Source: Eremomyces bilateralis CBS 781.70 | Lineage: Eukaryota; Ascomycota; Dothideomycetes; Eremomycetales; Eremomycetaceae | Direction of reading: 5' to 3' | NCBI RefSeq assembly: GCF_010015585.1 | Contig: NW_022985095.1 | Location: forward strand, 124,001-188,000 | DNA length: 64,000 bases | In this document: one piece after another, positions 43,748-54,948 of the stretch | Layout: each line of letters starts with the position of its first letter | Numbering within the stretch: the stretch's first letter is position 1 | The notes under the pieces: generated by a model | Databases searched by the model: none | Told to the model about the DNA's origin: nothing | Seen by the model: only the letters and a program-made list of their open reading frames with translations | Program-made: the position numbers and the translations under genes

Positions 43748-46140
43748 ATGATAACCGACGAGCACTACGAGCTCTGCCTCCCCATTCTCCTCGACAAGAA
43801 GCTCGCCGATGATGAGAAATCCGACAAGCTCGAAGAGCTCCTCCGTTCGCAATTCCAGATCTCCGGCAAAGCCCTCGAAGATGCCGTTCTCGACGCGTTG
43901 TGGCGCTTCACCAGCGCCAGCAACGGTGCCTCGTCGCCGCCTCCATCCCGACATACGGTGATCCGACGACCCTCCCCAGCACCATGGCAAGCTGCCCGAG
44001 CTCCCACTCCCCTCTCCTCATCCCCACGATTGATCGGGCCCCCACCGGGCTTTGCGCGCGCGAAGTCCTCCACCGCCTCACCCTTCACCTCCCCACGACC
44101 GTCGCCGCGAATGGGACTTGCGACGCCCCACATCCCGCACAGCCCGAGTCTGAACGCGTATGAGTTCTCGGACTCGAGCCCGGCGCCGGACATCTATGGC
44201 GACTACGGGAGCGATACCGTAGACTGGCTGGTCAATGAGGACGGGACGAGCCCACCGTCGTCGTACGCCGGGGAGGCGGGCGGCAGTCCGTTCGTGTCGG
44301 ACTGGATGGGGGGGCAGATGATGGAGATGAGCCCGTACGATATGATACGGTCAATCTTGCGCGACGAGCGGACCGACGAAGATATCGAAAGAGCTTTGGA
44401 GGGGAACAACTACGACTTGAGTGCCACTATCATGGCGTTGATGGGACCGCAGGTGTTTGAGCAGCCCGCGATACTGGCAGATGATAAGACGTTTCTTGTG
44501 GGCAAGTCCATGAGTCCTTCAGTCCGCCCTTCGACCCCTGCCGGGCAACAAAAGTCCAGTATCATTTGCAAGTACTGGCTCCAAACCGGCCATTGTGCAC
44601 GAGCCGACTGCCGGTTCTCCCATGACCCTTCGAAGACCGTTTGCAAGTAAGTCTAGCATTACGACCTTCGTCCAGCTCGGTACTGATACAAGCAGGTACT
44701 GGATGTCCGGTAATTGTTTAGCTGCCGACTCGTGCTTGTTCAGCCATGACCCAAGTACGCTGGTGGCTCGGATGACGCTCGAGGGAATCGACGGCACGCC
44801 TCCGACGCACGTCATTCCGCCCAACTTCCACGTCCAAGACTACGAAACCTTCCCAACCCTTCAAACCGGCACCCCCGAAGCGTTTCCTATCTTCCAACCG
44901 TCCATGCAAACCTTCGAGCACATCTACCAATCCGCCCACTCCAGCTCCTCCCCGATCCCCACATTCAACCCGTTCGCCAACTTCGTCCCGTCGTCGAGCC
45001 GTCCGCAGTCACGCCCGGGGAGCCGCCACGCGTCTCGCGTGCCCACCCCATCCATCCCCGCCGTGGACGACAACGAAGCGTTCCCGACTCTGGGCTCCAT
45101 CGGCGCCAAAGCGGGGAAGAAACATCACGGCAAACGCGGCCACGGTCACCATGGCCACAAGGAGAACGGCGGACCGAGCTCGCTCGCCGACCTGGTCAAG
45201 ATGTCGCCCAGCCCGGGTCCCGCGCAGCTGCGCAAGGGTGCGCGCAATTTGAGTGCGCGGAACCTGAGCGGCATGAGCAATGCGGGTAAGGAGAGTAGCG
45301 CGGCGGCGATGGCCATTCCCCCGCCGGAGCATATTCCATGGTTGGAGACGGGCGATGCGGTCAACAAGGCGTATATGAAAGCCCGAACCGAGGCGTTCAA
45401 GCATGGAGGTCTGCGCAACAAGTTTCTGCAAAGGTGAGTACTCGTCAAACACCCAACGGGCGTTTGATTTGTCGAGCCCACTACTTTCAACACCGGATTC
45501 TGACTTGATACAGTGCTTCACAGGCATGGGCTCGCTCCGATTCCCGCGCCGCCAAAGCCCTCAGCCTCCGCGGCCAAAACGAGAACAACCTCATGCGCGA
45601 GGCCCATAAACACGCCGCCCGCATCCTCTACGAGGAGCGCAACAAGAACTCCCGCTCCTCCACCCGGGAGATCTACGTCGACCTGCACGGTAAGTGATCT
45701 CCGCCATTCCAATCGTCGGCGACCACGACGAACGGCGCACTAACAGGGAACCAGGCCTCCATCCCGATGAAGCGATTTCTTATCTTTCCCGCTGCCTCCG
45801 CGACCACGACAATCCCCTCGCCAACTCCGGCACCCCCCGCCCCCTCTACGCCATCACCGGCACCGGCCACCACTCGAAAGGCGGCAAGGACAAGGTCGGC
45901 AAGGCGGTCCGCGCGTTCCTCACCGAGTGGCGGTTCGCGTGGCGCGATTTCGACGTCCCCGGGGACCACCGCGGCATGGGCGGCGTATTGGGCGTCGATC
46001 CTACGAGTTGGGATCGCGGGTTGGGGGAGTGGGATGGGGGAGTGTTGAAGCGGAAGGATGGAGGGGGAGAAGGGAGGAGGCCAGAGAGTAGTGGGGGGAA
46101 GGTGAGGATACTGAAGGCCGAGGATGCGGAGAAGCGGTAG
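43748..46140 (+). CDS. Protein with CUE-like region, two CCCH zinc fingers and an SMR domain
   Basis: Four exons, 43748-44646, 44696-45433, 45514-45689 and 45755-46140, join to 732 residues. The N-terminal 50 residues are helical, and residues about 205-245 (MIRSILRDERTDEDIERAL) resemble CUE/UBA ubiquitin-binding helices. Two CCCH fingers follow, CKYWLQTGHCARADCRFSHD near 275 and CKYWMSGNCLAADSCLFSHD near 300. After a Ser/Pro-rich linker and a helical DUF1771-like stretch (WARSDSRAAKALSLRGQNEN), the SMR domain (about 597-690) has YVDLHGLHPDEA and TGTGHHSKGG. SMR domains with DLH and TGxGxHS are metal-independent RNA endonucleases in several systems, including no-go decay. A role in RNA surveillance is inferred, not shown. 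Confidence 0.88.
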
Positions 46141-47211
46141 ACTCGCGACCAAGCCCGTCCGTGAAATGGAACTTGATCAGATGCGTTGATTGAGATAGGA
46201 ACCTGTTCTTCTCTAGGAGGACAGTCGACGGCATATCCGTCAGGAATGAAACCAGAATTTCAAAACTCGAGGATTTCTCCGCTTGAGAAATACGATTGAT
46301 CTAAAATCTTTGAGCAGCATCGCTCCCCGTCCTATAAGGACTCCTATTACCTAAACCCGAGCACCCAACCATACCCCAAGAACTCCTCCCAAACAAGCAA
46401 GCCGCCAAGTTCAAGATCACTTCGAGACAGGCTTCGTTTCAGTGCCACATTGCTCTACCCGTGGTCGCTTTGGACAAGGTGGAATAACCGGCGGCTTGAT
46501 CAGAGATCAGTACAAATTCCCCTTTAATCATGATTGATTTGTAGTAATGGAACGGATCGAACTCACTTTAATAGGTCGTCTCGGCACCTGTGCATTTAAC
46601 TGGCCCTCGGGCTGTCGCCATCGCTCGCTGGAAGGGAAGTAGTATGGACTCTGAGTGCGGAGATTGAAATATTCCATTTTGTAGGTTATAATGGTTGTCG
46701 TGAGGTCAATTTGGCTTGGGTTGGTCGTTTCAAAATATATCAATGTACATTTCTAGGGGATTTATATACCGTCTTTCAGCTTACGTAGAAGGGGAACTAA
46801 GTGATGCGCCGTTCAGCCCTGCTGACGTATGTCTGCAAGACTAAGAGGCCGCGCTGGCCGCTGGGCTGCTTATCTACTCTATTTTCGGTTGGGATGCGAG
46901 GGTGCCATTGGATGGCCTCCGGAGCGAGTCTGGAGCCTTACCGCGCCCGAGGAGGTGTAAAGGACATGTTCTGAAGGACGGGAATTTCACGTTGGCAGAA
47001 ATGGTCGGTGAGACATAGGTTCGGTAGGGAGACGAGTTCAACATACATGTGGTTGATGGTGGTTATTTCAGCTGAACCAGCGTGTATATAAGGAGAAAGC
47101 AATGCGATAGGCGGTCATGCAAGGGACGTATATGCATGCATCAGGTCATCCTCGATCATGCCGTCGTCACTCGTGCGTTCATATCGTTAGGTCATAACAA
47201 TTTCACCGTCG
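46141..47211. other. Spacer between convergent CCCH/SMR and membrane-protein genes
   Basis: About 1,070 bases with no supported gene. The frame at 46528-46743 has no domain. No tandem repeat or RNA gene was seen. Confidence 0.35.
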
Positions 47212-49179
47212 CTACAACCCTCCCGGCCACCGAAAGAGGGTATAATCCCCCAACGCACTCGGAACCCGCCCCCCCTGACCTCCGCTCCCATCCCCTACCG
47301 CCCCCGCCCGCTCCATCCCCGCGGCCCAAACCGTCCGATATCGATCAATTACCTCCCCTCCATACTCACTCCCACTCTCGCTCCCCGCATCGCCATCCAT
47401 CCCCGCAGGATCCCGCGCTGATGGTATCCCCGACACCGCGTCCGTCGATCCACGCCCGCTGTGAAACGGCGGAACCCGCCGCAGCTCCGGCGTCCGCTTG
47501 AGGATCCGGTGGTTGTTCGTCGCCGGTCCCGCGGGCACGCCCCGCAGCGCGAGAGGCTGGATGGAGGGCATTGGGAGGGAGTGGATGGGGCTGCGGGGGT
47601 GGATACGCTGGGCGATGGAGGTGCTGGGGCGGGGGGGAGGCCGGATGGTGGAGGGGAGATGGGGGACGGAGGAGGAGGCGCGGTGGGTGGCGAGGTGGAC
47701 AAATTCGGGAAGAGGGGGGATGGGGGGGTGAGGATCGCTGCGGGAGGAGTTGCGGGCGGATGGGGGATTTCGGTGCGTATCCAATGCCGGCGGCACGGTC
47801 CGTTTTCGCAGCTCGAGGTCTGTCGTGGATGCGCTTGGCCTCATCGGCACCTCGGACGGCAGGGGCAAAGGCCGAAGAGCTGATGCAATTCGTGGCGGCG
47901 CTTCAGGGGATGCAGGTTCGCTGTCTCCGCCGGGCAACCGCGCCTTTTCCATCGTGGCCGGTGAGATCGGCGGAGTGGGCGGTGGTGGAGACCTCGACTT
48001 TCGCGGCGGAGGAGGGGATCTCGAGCGGCGCGTCTGAGAGTTTGACCGGTTCATCGGTCGCGATCGGGTTCGAGGCGGGATGGTAATCATCGGTCGCGAT
48101 CGAGACTGTCGTGGTGGACGAGGAGTCGTTAATGGAGGAGGGGGAGTCGGGACGCGGGCGGGTTTGAGTTTCGCAGCGCAAGACTTGGCGCGCATAGGAT
48201 CTTTTTCAAACGGTCCTCGTGAAAAGGGCTGGTAACCATCTTCTAAGCTTTGATCGGCTTTACCATGATTCCTTGCTGTTCCACGGTCCATTTGTGTCGG
48301 CAGCTTCTGCTCGGCGAGTCTCGGGGGTGAGTGTGGGTCTACCGCCGTGATAGCTGAAACGGCCGAAATGCTGGAGTTTAGAGAAGGTGAAAAAGATAGT
48401 GGAGGGAGAGACGGGGCAAATGGTGACGGTGAGGTGTGGAGAACATCTTGTGATGCTGCAAGGGGGCTCGGTTCTGGTGTAACCCTTGACATGCTTGACG
48501 GTGAGGATCCTAAGGAAACCAGCTGTCGCCGCGAATGCGGCCGTGACATATCCAGGGAAGTCTCGCATGAAGCTCCAGCCGAATCTGCGTGCGATGACTC
48601 CTGAACATTGCGGATCGTAGTACTTCTAGGTGCCGTCGTATCGAACTTTGGCATCGCCGTATCCCCTTCCAACTCTTGAGGGCCGTCCGTCTGGATTTCC
48701 CTGACGGGGATCGCAAGTGCGTCACCGAGTTCGACCCGTATGCCATCCGTTCTCAGTTCCGACACGCTGTATTGACTGTCTTTGCGGCGCTTCTCTATCC
48801 CTTCTGAGTCGTGCGATCTAAACTCCTCATTATGATCCTCGCTCTTGCGCCTCTTATTCTTCCTTGCTCGCCATATATAATATGCGATACCCATCACGAG
48901 TGCGACTACCACGAGTCCACCAATGGAAATCCCAGTAATTGCGCGAGTGCTCAAAGGCGTGCCTTGTTCGGGATCGTAACAGCAAGACGAACAGATATCC
49001 TTTATACAGATCCAGTCGTGATCACAGTCGTTCTCATGCGAGCAGGTGTCCCCCAAACAATGACCTGGCCATGTACACACAGGAACTCCATTTTCAACGG
49101 AACTCGGTTCACCAGAGGAAGTCGGAGATAGAAAAGGATCCGTACTCGACCCTGCCTGTCGCGGTAGCATGTTTACCAT
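47212..49179 (-). CDS. Single-pass membrane protein with a cysteine-rich ectodomain and long disordered tail
   Basis: An intronless frame of 655 residues from 49179. Residues 1-75 hold eight cysteines (from VCTWPGHCLGDTC to CSSCC), likely disulfide-bonded. One transmembrane segment follows at about 81-103 (ITGISIGGLVVVALVMGIAYYIW), with a basic stop-transfer ARKNKRRK. The remaining 540 residues are Ser/Pro/Arg-rich and lack any domain. No N-terminal signal peptide is evident, so either it inserts as an N-out signal-anchor or an upstream exon is missing. The layout resembles fungal wall-stress sensors and receptor-like proteins, but the cysteine pattern is not WSC or EGF as I know them. Function unknown. 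Confidence 0.75.
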   Translation of the reverse strand: MVNMLPRQAGSSTDPFLSPTSSGEPSSVENGVPVCTWPGHCLGDTCSHENDCDHDWICIKDICSSCCYDPEQGTPLSTRAITGISIGGLVVVALVMGIAYYIWRARKNKRRKSEDHNEEFRSHDSEGIEKRRKDSQYSVSELRTDGIRVELGDALAIPVREIQTDGPQELEGDTAMPKFDTTAPRSTTIRNVQESSHADSAGASCETSLDMSRPHSRRQLVSLGSSPSSMSRVTPEPSPLAASQDVLHTSPSPFAPSLPPLSFSPSLNSSISAVSAITAVDPHSPPRLAEQKLPTQMDRGTARNHGKADQSLEDGYQPFSRGPFEKDPMRAKSCAAKLKPARVPTPPPPLTTPRPPRQSRSRPMITIPPRTRSRPMNRSNSQTRRSRSPPPPRKSRSPPPPTPPISPATMEKARLPGGDSEPASPEAPPRIASALRPLPLPSEVPMRPSASTTDLELRKRTVPPALDTHRNPPSARNSSRSDPHPPIPPLPEFVHLATHRASSSVPHLPSTIRPPPRPSTSIAQRIHPRSPIHSLPMPSIQPLALRGVPAGPATNNHRILKRTPELRRVPPFHSGRGSTDAVSGIPSARDPAGMDGDAGSESGSEYGGEVIDRYRTVWAAGMERAGAVGDGSGGQGGRVPSALGDYTLFRWPGGL

Positions 49180-50463
49180 CGGCGCGTCCGGTAGGCGTCT
49201 GACGGTCCCGATGTCCCGACATATCCACCGCGGCTAGAGCAGTTAGTTTGATCAACGGCGGTTCATTGCTCGTTATTTGGTTCAGCAAAGTGCATTTTAA
49301 CTCCCATCCATCATCTTGGGTCACCTAAACCCAGGGTTCACGTCTCGACCAGCGAGTGAGAGACCGAATCTGCGACCGTGACGACCCGCCACAGGACACA
49401 GAGCCCGGTTTGCATGCCGGTTGGCAGCAGGTGTCTCGGGAAAGACATGCTCAAAAACCTGACGAGTGGGTGTGAATAATTCTTGAACATGAAGGGTGCT
49501 AAGTCGAAGGGAGAACGAATGTGGGTGACAATGGTGACGGCCGGACCAATCAATAGCCAAAGCAGACCTACAGGAGAGACACGCTAGATGCAGCTGAACC
49601 CTAAGTGACCTTCAGTCGCAGCCTTTCTTCACCGATACTATTGGACTTGAAAGAAATTGTTCTCTAGACGATTATGCGTTAAAGCAGGTGGCGAACCCCT
49701 AACAGATACAATAACTGAAGACAGAATGCGCTGACGAGAGGGCTGCAGTATGCCCTTTGACGAGGACGGGCTTTGGGCCTGTGGCGGTCAGCAAGACGGT
49801 TTTCCAGAGGCTTCCGTTCAACTTTATTCAACTTTGTCGGTCAAGCCGAGACTCATAGCTAGATGCTTTCGAGAGCCGATGGGGAATTCTAGCGGGGAGG
49901 CAGTACCTCCTGTCTGACAGCTTATATACGACCTGCGGCCTGAAAAGTTCTCCCAAATCATCTCCATGCGGAGCCATTTCCGTTCAGATGAATAGAATAG
50001 TCCAGGCCATCAAAGACTGGCTTTGTGGAGTCTTGGGGAATTCTTTCGACAAGCGGGTCGAGATTCGGAATCCAGAATCAGTCCTTCTCACATGAAAGTC
50101 TTGTTTCGTCAGGAAAGGGGATTTTCAAGACAATTGGAGAAATATGAACTTTGCCTGACCATATGTTCCTTCTCATTCATGCTATCATTGAGTACATTGT
50201 GCACAGTACGGGTAGGAATTATAGAACGAACACGCTGTTGTGAATAGGTACTAACTTTACTACTGAAAACCCAACGAACGGTGTTCCCTAGAAATGCTTT
50301 ACGTCATACGGTAATACAGTATAAAGACGCCAACTCTACGTTAATGAACCCCTGGACAACCAAACTGCATAGTACAATATCTATACTTAGTCCACTAGAG
50401 TCAGTTGATCACATTATCAATTCAATAGTAACCACGAAGCATACCCCATAAATCATAAATGCA
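49180..50463. promoter_or_regulatory. Divergent promoter region between the membrane-protein and DUF2237 genes
   Basis: About 1.28 kb with no supported gene. Frames at 49321-49560 and 50023-50247 show no domain. A signal-peptide exon of the membrane-protein gene was looked for on the minus strand and not found. Confidence 0.35.
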
Positions 50464-51201
50464 ATGGGAAAAATTGTCAAGATGCCGAGCTTGAACGGTA
50501 AGAGCTCACCATTACCACACCGACACCTCTCCAACGGAGATCCCCCATCGAATGCTAACACACTCCAGTCCTCCGTCAACCTCTCCGCATCCATTCCACC
50601 CAACCCACAACAGGCTTCCTCCGCAGCGGCTACTGCGAAGTCCCCTACTCCGACGTCGGGAACCACTCCATCGCAGGTACGTCCACGTCCTACCCCGTCT
50701 CACGGGCTCCTCCCTACCCCTTCCATCACCTACCTTTGACTATCAGAATGTCAGTCCGCGGCTGACGTCTCCCAGCGATCGTCACCGACTCCTTTCTCGA
50801 CTTCTCCGCTGTCCGCGGCAACGACCTCCGCCGCGCCGGGCTGACGCAGGGCTGTAAATGGTGTCTCTGCGCCGCGCGGTGGAAGGAGGCGTTGTGGGCG
50901 TATCGGGAGGGGAGGGGGAGAGGGGAGGATGTGCCGGAGGATATGGTGCCGAAGTAAGTAATGCTAATATCTGTGGCGATGCGATGTGCAGGGGATTCCG
51001 CTCAGCGGGTCGCTCGTCTGGGGTACATGCTGATGGGTTGACAGGGTGGATTTGGATGCCACGAATGTGAGGGCTCTGGATGTGGTAGATGTGGAGGATC
51101 TGAGGAGCCATGGGTTGCCAAGGCCAGAGCAGAATGGACTAAATGGGGTAAACGGTGCGACCGGGGTGAACGGGATCAATGGTGTCAATGGAGTACACTG
51201 A
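50464..51201 (+). CDS. DUF2237 family protein with an Asn-Gly-rich C-terminal tail
   Basis: Four exons, 50464-50497, 50569-50676, 50776-50953 and 51045-51201, join to 158 residues. The joined sequence has NVLRQPLRIHSTQPTTGFLR, GYCEVPYSDVGNHSIAAIVTD, FLDFSAVRGNDL, GCKWCLCAARWKEAL and VRALDVVDVEDLRSHG, which is the order and spacing of DUF2237, a small family shared by bacteria and fungi without a known function. Its conserved cysteines (Y-C-E, W-C-L-C) are present. The last 23 residues form an irregular NG[LVI] repeat (NGLNGVNGATGVNGINGVNG) that is not part of the family and probably arose by slippage in a 9-base unit. Confidence 0.85.
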
Positions 51202-51550
51202 TGGCTTCTTTAATGAATTATGACTGTAATTGGTGACTACATGATATCATATGACGAATACTAGATACAAGCTTAAAATGAGGGTATCTCGGGTCAATCT
51301 TAGCGGTCATCAATCCCCATCAGGCGTCCTGACGTGGCCGGGCTCTTTCGAGCGGAGGGGTCGTAGATGCCTTTCCTCGCGGTAAAAGGCGTCTGGTTTG
51401 ATCGTGGATCCCTCAAAACGCCAAACGCCATCCTGGTATGCCTGTGTTGTACAAACGGGCGAAAACAAAAACCCTCTCCTATCAAGAATACACAAATATC
51501 AACATCGTACTATCTGACAGAATGGTAGGCGCGATCTGGTGGTAGATGAC
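51202..51550. other. Spacer between convergent DUF2237 and surface-protein genes
   Basis: About 350 bases containing both 3' ends; nothing further recognised. Confidence 0.4.
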
Positions 51551-52805
51551 TTAGATAAAGAGGACCAGGTAGACGCCGGCCAAGCCCATCAGGTAAACGA
51601 GACCAAGCTTGTTCATGTATTGCGGAACGGCCGCGCTGCTAGAACCGCTGCTAGAACCGCTGCTAGAACCGCTGCCAGAACCGCTGCCACCGGATGCAGT
51701 GGTGCCGTTCGGCAAGGTACCATTGATGATAATCGTGCTCGTGCCGTTGACATCCGCCACATTGACCAGCGTCTTGTTGAGCGCCGCGTACGATCCGTTG
51801 CCAATGACCGAGACAATATAGTTCGGATCGTCGTTCTCTTCGCACCCGCAGACGGAATACTCCTGGCACAAGCAGATGACCGGCTTCGTCTGGTTGGATG
51901 TCGCTGGCTGCGCCGATTCGTTGCGGAATCGCCAGGGGCGGTCGTAGTGGTACGGATAGACGGACCAGAGCCACAGGCCGGGCAGCAGAGCGAGCGCCGC
52001 GACAGGGAGGAGGAGAAGCCCCGGGGAGAGGCCGCGGCCGGTTCGCCCACCAGACGCATAAGGGGCGGCGGCGCCACCGCCATAGTATCCTCCGCCATAC
52101 GCGGGTCGCACACCGGAGCCCGCGGCGCTCCGGCCGCCAGCGTTTGAGCTGCTGGAAGTTCCGCCACGGGAGGACGAGGAACCGCTAGATCCACTACTGC
52201 TGGACCCACCTGGAGATAGCATTGTTAGATGGAACAGCAAACGCCAATCGTGAAAGGAGGAGGGGCTTCTAGGGGGATGTGTAGATGTCATGTCGTATGG
52301 GAAGGAACGAAGCAGGTGCATCGTATGCCATCCCTAACACCAGGACACGCATCACCCTGGGAAAATATGCCGATGAAAGGACTGTGATTCTTGACTTACC
52401 GCTTGATGAACCCGATCCACTTCTGCCGCCCGAGGAGCCGCTGCTACTACTACCCGAGGAGCTGCTGCCTAAATGCGTATTTGATGAGCCATGTCCCGAC
52501 CAAGGATAATAATATGAAGGATAATAATACGGATAAGAATATGAATAATAAGGGAGGTATGAAGATAATGAAAACTTGGAGGAAGGAGATGAAAAAGAAT
52601 ACATACTTCCGCCGCCGCCGCCGCGTCCGCCGCCACCGCGTCGCTTCTCCAGCGCATTCGTCTCGGCATCCCGCTCGTCGAACGATGCGACCGCTACTAT
52701 GGCGCCATGCTCCGGTGACCGGTGCTCCAACTCGCTCGGGATGATGAGCGCATTGCTGACGGCCGTGGCAACCAGAGCCGTCGTGAGAGTGTGGAAGACT
52801 TTCAT
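51551..52805 (-). CDS. Secreted Gly/Ser-rich, probably GPI-anchored surface protein of unknown function
   Basis: Minus-strand exons 52805-52607, 52468-52400 and 52209-51551 give 308 residues. A signal peptide is clear (MKVFHTLTTALVATAVSNA). A Gly/Arg and Gly/Ser-rich part follows, then a hydrophobic segment (GLLLLPVAALALLPGLWLW), a conserved cysteine block CLCQEYSVCGCEENDD, N-glycosylation sites, a Ser/Gly linker and a hydrophobic C-terminus (YMNKLGLVYLMGLAGVYLVLFI) like a GPI signal. The first intron (52606-52469) is 138 bases, in frame and stop-free; retained, it adds 46 Tyr/Ser/Pro-rich residues, giving 354. Similar CQEYxxCGC proteins occur in other ascomycetes as an uncharacterised family, to my recollection. 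Function unknown. Confidence 0.78.
51639..51698. repeat. Short tandem repeat inside the surface-protein gene
   Basis: A unit reading GAACCGCTGCTA (with CCA variants) recurs about five times; on the coding strand it encodes the Ser/Gly linker (GSGSGSSSGSSSGSSS). Its length is likely to vary between strains. Confidence 0.7.
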
Positions 52806-54948
52806 GGCGAAAGCGCGGGAGAGAGAGCGGGGTGTGTATGGGATAGATGCGACTGGAGTCGAATAGTCTTGTGCGCAGTGCGACTGGAGGTCGAGGTGTT
52901 GGTAAACGAAGTCTTGGAAGGTGCCGAACACGGCGCATTTAAAGGGAACGAAGCATACCTAATGTGATTCTCGCGATGGGTTTGTTTGGTTCTTTGGGGG
53001 TTTGCAACCGAATTTGAGGAGTCACGAGCCGGAATGTGGTGGATGAAGTAGGAACTCAACCGTGAATCGAGAATTTGGCGGAGATAGAAAACAGGACACC
53101 GCTGGAACCAATGGTATAATATATAGAAAAGTGAACCGGAGATGTAATTGGGGGGGCGAGGACGGGCCGTATCATTTATTATCAAATCCTGCTGGATGAG
53201 GCTGTGACGTTCATATCACGCAGGGATGGCATCCTTGTCGTGGAGCCGTGCCGTCCATCCCATACGAAATGAACAGCGATCCTCTCCCACCGAGGCCCCC
53301 AAGCAGCCCAATTATGCATCGCACATCATGCCAGGCTAGGAACGAATGGGCAGCAATACGAGCGCGGTGCCGGAGATCACGCATCGCCGCCCGTGTACTG
53401 GAGCACAGCCCCCAGCTCGCCAACAGGACAAAGGGTCTTCCACCACAAGTGACAAGGCTGAGTCCCCTGTAACTCTTTGATCATTATTACTTCGCAATGC
53501 CATCACAATTTCTAGGTTCGAGGGTGTCTTTGGAAATGGGCCAATGGGCAAATGGAGGATCGTCACATCGCCATCGTCGTGGGCCATCGTTGGCGGGGGT
53601 ATGCCTCGCTGCTGCGGCGTCAGGGTGGCCCGTTGCAGAATGAAACACCGCCCAATAACTCTACCCGGACCGTGGTCTCTCGATGGTCACCTTGGCGGCC
53701 CCAGTCGCGGTTCAAAGTGAGGAATGGTTTGCCACGTTAATACGGTCATCCTGCATCAGGAGGGGAACAAAAAATGCGCGGAAAATCAGTCTGCCTTGCA
53801 TCTCCCCGAATTCCAAATTGGGCTGACTTCCCCCCAACTTAATTAATGGTACCTTAGTCACCTTCCCCGGTTGATTCATCATCCCTCGTGAGTCGTGACG
53901 AGCATTCCAGGCAATCTTCGAGGAATTTGGGTTGCCGTCAAAGAGCTCCCGCTGGTCGGGTTCTCGGTCCTCACTCGCTCCCCCAGGGACTCCTTTACCT
54001 TGGTAGCAGTGGTACGTACAGTGGGATTCGGGAGCTAGACAGATCATGTGGGGGCTAGTTAGCGTAGATGTAGAACTACAGTATCAACTTTTCAACATCA
54101 CACTGCATTCGCACACTAATTCCAACAATTCCAAGACCGAATGGTCGGAGCCAAACCATGGGCGTATGGATCTCGCCACTCAGGGGGTACGTACCGACAT
54201 TTACCATCCAGTCAGACCTCAGATAAGAGGTTGGGAATCCGCCACCTGGCGTTCTTGACTCGGCGGGACTCATTTAGAAACTTAAAGAGGCGATACCGCC
54301 CTGTGCACGGCAGATTGCTTGGTTTTAGATTTGCTTGATGTCCCTATACCGTGGTGGATGCGTTCAAGTACCCAGGCACGCCAGGTCCGCCTTGACACAC
54401 TCGACCGAAGTTGAAGGTGTGAAGTTGCCTACCGTGATGTATGCGTTTGAGTGCCAAGGTACTCCTCGACACTCAACCGAAGTTAAAGCTGTGAAGTTAT
54501 GGCCATCCCTGAAGTCTGTCTACTGCGTTGGATACGATCCACAATATCGATCCGACTCATCAACAATCCCATCGCACCATGATGCACGTGCAAGTATTAT
54601 TCGCCATGTGACCCGATAGTACGCCGATGATAGATATGTCCATGGCACGATACACGCATTTGGAGCACGTAGGCATACGATTCACCAGCAATAAATCAGA
54701 TCAACCACTCCGAACGAGACAACCAATTCAAGTGATGATTTACGCTAAAGAAGAGGGCAGACATCCGGGACGACTACCGCATGACTATCCATCTAAACCG
54801 GAACCCCCTGCCACCCGAACAATCAATGACATCCTAAGCGTCGCGTCGTCGCAAAGGAGACGGGAGATAACTTTTGGCCCACAATGGTCCCATTCATCAC
54901 TGCGTCCAGGAGCATCCTCGGATGCTATCGCAGTGTCCACAGCCCAAC
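52806..54948. other. Longest gene-free stretch (about 2.1 kb)
   Basis: It lies between the start of the surface-protein gene and the 3' end of ABP1. No frame has a domain or convincing splice partners; the 111-codon frame at 53712-54047 is compositionally unlike neighbours. It contains the two-copy repeat at 54347-54505. Confidence 0.35.
54347..54505. repeat. Diverged two-copy tandem repeat of about 80 bases
   Basis: Copy 1 (54347-54429) and copy 2 (54430-54505) share blocks such as TACCGTG-TG-ATGCGTT, CGAC-CT-AACCGAAGTT and GTGAAGTT. Most differences appear to be transitions plus one gap of about eight bases. Neither copy codes for anything I recognise. Confidence 0.65.

Noticed and set aside
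52269-52931. 220-codon frame reading from the surface-protein start through its second donor
   Set aside because: Its C-terminus runs into an intron with GTAAGT donor and CTAAC branch; the third exon is needed for the conserved cysteine block.
53712-54047. 111-codon minus frame in the long gene-free region
   Set aside because: No domain, no splice partner and unusual composition.
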